In this document: one piece after another, positions 7,539 through 10,004 of the stretch | How the letters are laid out: each line of letters opens with the position of its first letter | How positions within the stretch are numbered: the first letter of the stretch is position 1 | From: Acidimicrobiia bacterium | Lineage (GTDB): Bacteria > Actinomycetota > Acidimicrobiia > Spongiisociales > ZC4RG35 | NCBI GenBank assembly: GCA_025929005.1 | Contig: JAICND010000021.1 | Location: 1-10,004, forward strand | Direction of reading: 5' to 3' | DNA length: 10,004 bases | Program-made: the position numbers and the translations under genes | Notes under the pieces: model-generated | What the model was told of the DNA's origin: nothing | The model's input: only the letters and a program-made list of their open reading frames with translations | Databases searched by the model: none

Positions 7539-7561
7539 ACCTTCAGTCGCGACCCGAAGGT
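7539..7561 (-). terminator. Weak terminator-like hairpin after mobA
   Basis: Just past the mobA stop, minus-strand ACCTTC (7561-7556) pairs with GAAGGT (7544-7539) around an 11-base loop containing GTCGCGAC, followed by TCTTATT. The stem is only 6 base pairs and the T stretch is interrupted, so termination would be partial. If real it separates mobA from the cupin transcript. Confidence 0.3.
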
Positions 7562-7563
7562 TG

Positions 7564-8103
7564 CTACCCAGGCAGCCCGAACCGCCTCAAGCCCTCCGCC
7601 AGCGCGGTCTCGTCATCCGCCGAGAACCACGAGCGGCCGTCTTCACCCCAGGTTCGCCACTCCTGTTCTTCGATGCCGCGGTAGGGGACCTGGTCGAGCA
7701 AATCCTGAATCGATCTGGCGGCCACAGTGATGCCCACCGAATACCGGGCGCAGGTCACCTGGCGAACTCCGCCGTCCATCGGCACCACGGTCCCTTCCAT
7801 TCCTGCCAGCACTCGGAGAGTCTCGGTTCGAACCCAGGGTTGATCCACTGCCACCACCAGGATGTCTTCCCCAAGGCCTAGGGCGGCCAAGATGCCGGCC
7901 AGCGGACCGCCCAGCCCGGGGGGATCGACGAGCCCATGATGACCAGCCCAACCCCCGGATCTTCCCGCCACTACGACTCGATCTGATACCACACCCAAAG
8001 CCCTCGAGACCCATTCGATCATCGGCGTGCCCGCAATCTCGACCAAGGCTTTGTCTCGTCCCATCCGGCGGCTCTGACCTCCCGCCAGCACCACTCCGAT
8101 CAT
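7564..8103 (-). CDS. mobA: Molybdenum cofactor guanylyltransferase
   Basis: A 179-residue nucleotidyltransferase of the MobA type that joins GMP from GTP to molybdopterin, making the guanine dinucleotide cofactor used by DMSO-reductase-family enzymes. The N-terminal VVLAGGQSRRMGRDKAL (residues 4-20) is the diagnostic nucleotide-binding loop with the RMGxDK signature; GLGGPLAGILAAL (63-75) and VVAVDQPWV with D87, the expected magnesium-binding aspartate, follow. Length is slightly below E. coli MobA (194). A cytidylyl- or adenylyltransferase relative (MocA type) is the main alternative; that distinction needs alignment. The ATG at 8103 gives the normal MIGVVLAGG start. It has no Shine-Dalgarno but has a -10-like hexamer six bases upstream. 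moaA nearby supports the pathway. Confidence 0.92.
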   Translation of the reverse strand: MIGVVLAGGQSRRMGRDKALVEIAGTPMIEWVSRALGVVSDRVVVAGRSGGWAGHHGLVDPPGLGGPLAGILAALGLGEDILVVAVDQPWVRTETLRVLAGMEGTVVPMDGGVRQVTCARYSVGITVAARSIQDLLDQVPYRGIEEQEWRTWGEDGRSWFSADDETALAEGLRRFGLPG

Positions 8104-8109
8104 GGGTGG

Positions 8110-8115
8110 ACACTA
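8110..8115 (-). promoter_or_regulatory. Candidate leaderless -10 element for mobA (TAGTGT)
   Basis: TAGTGT on the minus strand occupies -12 to -7 relative to the A of the mobA ATG, exactly the spacing reported for leaderless actinobacterial promoters of TANNNT type. No Shine-Dalgarno lies in the usual window. No clear -35. It overlaps by two bases (TA at 8114-8115) the hexamer proposed for the divergent permease gene. Confidence 0.45.
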
Positions 8116-8119
8116 CGGT
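8114..8119 (+). promoter_or_regulatory. Candidate -10 element for the EamA-type permease (TACGGT)
   Basis: TACGGT lies nine bases before the ATG at 8129, predicting a leader of only two or three bases. It supports the ATG at 8129 rather than the one at 8102, which would lie upstream of this promoter. No -35 recognised. Confidence 0.3.
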
Positions 8120-8128
8120 CCTCGGTCG

Positions 8129-8959
8129 ATGCCGGTCTCCGCCCTCGTTGCCGTACTCGCTGCGGCCCTTCTCCATGCCTCGTGGAACCTCCTCGTCAAG
8201 TCGAGCAGCGATCGTCTGGTGGCGGCGGCGGCGCAGGTGGTCCTGGTCGCGATGGCATTCATTCCCGTTCTTATCTGGACCGGCCTACCGCTGGAGGCTT
8301 GGGAGTACGTGGTTGCGTCGGGGATGGTGCAGGTCGCCTATCTGTATTCGCTCGCCTCGGCCTACGACCAGGCGGATCTGTCGTTCGTCTACCCCCTGGC
8401 CCGCGGCACCGCCCCCCTGCTGATTGCGTTGGGAGGGTTGGTCGGGTTGAGCACACCCGCCACTGGCATTGGATGGGTAGCCCTGGCCCTCATCTGCGGC
8501 GGGGTCATCGGGATCGGTCTCAGTGCCGAGACACATCACGGGGTCCGCTGGTCGCTGCTCACCGGTGTCCTCATCGCCACCTACATCACGATCGATGGCA
8601 CAGGGGTCCGGCAGGCTGACAGCACCCTGGCCTATACGGCGTTCCTGTACGCGGTAACGGGAGTTCTGCTGATGCCCCTGGTGCTTTCGATGAGGGGCCT
8701 CGGCAACATCAAGGACGCTCTCCGGCTGGAGTGGAAGCGCCACCTTTTTGCCGGGGCGGCCTCGCTCATCTCCTACGGTCTGCTCCTTGCTGCCTCGCTG
8801 ACGGCGTCGCTGTCGCTCGTCGCCGCCGCCCGTGAAACCGGGGTCCTCTTCGCCACGTTGGGGGGTTGGTGGTTCCTTCAGGAACGAGTGTCACGGAGCC
8901 GGGTGGTGGCGTCGGTGGTGATAGCCGCCGGTGTGGCGCTCCTAGCTTTAGGCACCTGA
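8129..8959 (+). CDS. EamA/DMT-superfamily membrane permease
   Basis: A 276-residue integral membrane protein with about ten hydrophobic segments in two homologous halves, the layout of the drug/metabolite transporter superfamily. Substrates in this family range from amino acids to nucleotide-sugars and cannot be read from the sequence. Family-like motifs are LLHASWNLLVKSSSD in the first helix region (14-28), YPLARGTAPLL (88-98) at the end of the first half, and AAARETGVLFATLGGWWFLQ (232-251) at the matching place in the second half. The ATG at 8129 leads directly into the first helix; the ATG at 8102 would add MGGHYGPRS, a poor fit, and would overlap the mobA start. Its 3' end overlaps the opposite-strand gene by 12 bases, so no terminator of its own fits in between. 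Confidence 0.88.
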   Translation: MPVSALVAVLAAALLHASWNLLVKSSSDRLVAAAAQVVLVAMAFIPVLIWTGLPLEAWEYVVASGMVQVAYLYSLASAYDQADLSFVYPLARGTAPLLIALGGLVGLSTPATGIGWVALALICGGVIGIGLSAETHHGVRWSLLTGVLIATYITIDGTGVRQADSTLAYTAFLYAVTGVLLMPLVLSMRGLGNIKDALRLEWKRHLFAGAASLISYGLLLAASLTASLSLVAAARETGVLFATLGGWWFLQERVSRSRVVASVVIAAGVALLALGT

Positions 8960-9637
8960 AGGGGCCATGTCCCGGCGGGCCCCGGTGGCCAGCCGATAGC
9001 CGGCCCAGATCAACGCGGCTGCCACCAGTAGGGAAAGCGCAAAGGCTGCACTCTCTCCAATCGCCAGCCCCGTGCCTCCCCCTCCCGCTGCCAGCGTGCC
9101 GGCTGTGATCAGGATGTTGCCCGTTACGAGACGGCGGTTCGACTTCCAGAAGCGGAAGATGCTGACCACCGACAGCACGATGATGACCGTGGCTCCCGTC
9201 CCCCCGCCGATGGCTGCCAGTAGCCGGGGACCGAATCCATCACTGATCGGGGGGAAGATGTCGTGAGGGATGCCACCTGCGGGCAGAGCGGCGGCGAAAT
9301 CGACCGTCGTGGTCAGCGTCACCGAAATGGCGCTGATCGCTCCAACAATGATGAACATCACAGTTCCAGCCCGGGTTCCCACCACCAGGTACATGGATCC
9401 GAGGGCGAGGTAAGGGATGTTAAGAATTGCTCCAAAGAGGAAGAAGGCCCGATACGAGGCTCCGTTCCAACCGAATGTCAAACCGAAGGCCAGAGCCCAC
9501 GTCGCGACCGCAAACATCCCCATTCCGACTGCGTAGGCCGCGGTGTGGGGCCGGGGTCGCCGTCTGTAAGCCAGGGCTAGATCAACCGTGAAAGCGGTCG
9601 AGATCAGACCGGCGATGACTGCAAGCAGGCCGTCCAT
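8948..9637 (-). CDS. Uncharacterised seven-helix membrane protein
   Basis: A 229-residue protein I do not recognise. It has seven predicted membrane helices (about residues 4-24, 33-55, 63-87, 90-112, 140-160, 170-190, 195-218) and little outside the membrane except a loop of about 25 residues between helices 4 and 5 (AALPAGGIPHDIFPPISDG). Helix 3 carries FGAILNIPYLALGSMYLV, a possibly conserved core; helix 6 carries an unusual AAGGGGTGLAIGES glycine run. A positive patch YRRRPRPH follows helix 1 and RFWKSNRRL follows helix 5, suggesting these loops are cytosolic. The frame is open to 9829, but the extra 64 residues would be arginine-rich and overlap the ferritin gene out of frame, so ATG 9637 is chosen. 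It lies 44 bases after ferritin, with its own promoter-like element; a functional link is unproven. Confidence 0.75.
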   Translation of the reverse strand: MDGLLAVIAGLISTAFTVDLALAYRRRPRPHTAAYAVGMGMFAVATWALAFGLTFGWNGASYRAFFLFGAILNIPYLALGSMYLVVGTRAGTVMFIIVGAISAISVTLTTTVDFAAALPAGGIPHDIFPPISDGFGPRLLAAIGGGTGATVIIVLSVVSIFRFWKSNRRLVTGNILITAGTLAAGGGGTGLAIGESAAFALSLLVAAALIWAGYRLATGARRDMAPSGA

Positions 9638-9644
9638 TGCCGCG

Positions 9645-9650
9645 AAGCTA
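9645..9650 (-). promoter_or_regulatory. Candidate leaderless promoter for the seven-helix protein (TAGCTT)
   Basis: Minus-strand TAGCTT ends seven bases before the ATG at 9637, and CTGGCA (four of six matches to TTGACA) lies 18 bases further upstream as a possible -35. No Shine-Dalgarno is seen. Among the TANNNT candidates here this is the only one with a plausible -35. Confidence 0.4.
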
Positions 9651-9663
9651 TGTGAGGGCGGCG

Positions 9664-9678
9664 CCGACTGCCAGTCGG
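9664..9678 (-). terminator. Hairpin just after the ferritin stop
   Basis: CCGACT, a 3-base loop, AGTCGG is a perfect 6-base-pair inverted repeat beginning three bases past the ferritin stop codon. There is no following T run, so it may end transcription weakly, protect the ferritin mRNA 3' end, or act as an operator, since it overlaps the proposed -35 of the next gene. Confidence 0.4.
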
Positions 9679-9681
9679 AGC

Positions 9682-10004
9682 TCAGCCACCCGGTAGGGGA
9701 GACAGCGTCCGCGCACCCAGCTCCCGATCGAGCAGCAGCAGAGCCGGGCCATCGGCACCGACGTGGCCGAGCTGGCCAAGAATCTTCTCGACGGTGGACT
9801 CCTCCTCGACCTGTTCGTTGAGGAACCACTCGAGCAGGGTGAAGCTCTCCACGTCACCTTCCTCGGAAGCGAGCTTGTAGAGATTGCGTATCGCGGCCGA
9901 GACGTTGCGTTCGTGCCCGTGGGGGGCTTCGAAACACGCGCGAGCGCTGGCGAACTCAGGGGTCGGGGCCGGTACCGGACCGACAACGACGGCGTTGCCA
10001 CGAT
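9682..10004 (-). CDS. Ferritin, C-terminal part (5' end outside window)
   Basis: The last 106 residues of a non-haem ferritin, the cage protein that oxidises ferrous iron and stores it as a mineral core. The frame is open to the right edge and no start codon is needed inside the window. The sequence reads RGNAVVVGPVPAPTPEF, then FEAPHGHERNVSAAIRNLYK, then ASEEGDVESFTLLEWFLNEQ followed by VEEESTVEKIL, and LLLLDRELG near the end. These match the bacterial ferritin pattern 'RGG-V-L--I--P---', 'FE-AL-HE--V', 'WF--EQVEEE' and 'LD-ELG'. Ferroxidase ligands expected in this half (the HE glutamate and the Q and E of EQVEEE) are present. The tail ARTLSPLPGG is short and not family-specific. A bacterioferritin is less likely because of the EQVEEE context. 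Confidence 0.9.
   Translation of the reverse strand, partial: RGNAVVVGPVPAPTPEFASARACFEAPHGHERNVSAAIRNLYKLASEEGDVESFTLLEWFLNEQVEEESTVEKILGQLGHVGADGPALLLLDRELGARTLSPLPGG

Noticed and set aside
9638..9829. 64-residue N-terminal extension of the seven-helix protein (open frame back to 9829).
   Set aside because: It overlaps the ferritin coding sequence in another frame, is arginine- and proline-rich like a shadow frame, and the ATG at 9637 leads straight into the first membrane helix.
9648..10001. Open frame of 117 residues on the minus strand at the right edge.
   Set aside because: It is a shadow of ferritin; the other minus-strand frame over the same bases reads clear ferritin motifs to its stop at 9682.

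Overview
This is a dense, GC-rich window (GTG starts, 4-base stop/start overlaps, almost no non-coding DNA) that looks like the chromosome of an actinobacterium, possibly an uncultured lineage near Acidimicrobiia. That placement is inferred from gene style and protein flavour only; no phylogeny was run. I see no mobile element, CRISPR array, tRNA or rRNA, and no gene-free stretch longer than about 100 bases.

Bases 1-6937 read rightward as one tightly packed block. It opens with the 3' end of nuoL, followed by complete nuoM and nuoN, the proton-pumping antiporter-like subunits of respiratory complex I. The nuo genes run without a gap into a secreted or membrane-anchored bactofilin-like beta-repeat protein (overlapping nuoN by 17 bases), a class III PLP aminotransferase (ATGA overlap) and moaA (10-base gap). 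The tail of the complex I operon therefore carries three genes with no obvious complex I role.

Bases 6938-8103 read leftward. A single-domain cupin faces moaA, and behind it lies mobA. With moaA this makes a small molybdenum-cofactor locus: MoaA acts in the first step of molybdopterin synthesis and MobA in the last nucleotide attachment. mobA is head-to-head with a DMT/EamA-type permease (rightward, ends 8959), and the two starts are only 25 bases apart. The permease overlaps tail-to-tail by 12 bases with an uncharacterised seven-helix membrane protein (leftward, starts 9637). Behind that, entering from the right edge, is the C-terminal part of a ferritin (stop at 9682), which is iron-storage chemistry.

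The most interesting non-coding signal is a repeated -10-like hexamer, TANNNT, placed 6-9 bases before the start codons of mobA, moaA, the seven-helix protein and the permease, none of which has a good Shine-Dalgarno. This is the layout of leaderless actinobacterial transcripts. Genes inside the nuo block lack it, and the cupin has the same hexamer further upstream plus a strong ribosome binding site. I do not see a clearly new defence or mobile system here; the better leads are the bactofilin-like protein coupled to complex I genes, the unknown seven-helix protein next to ferritin, and the leaderless promoter set.
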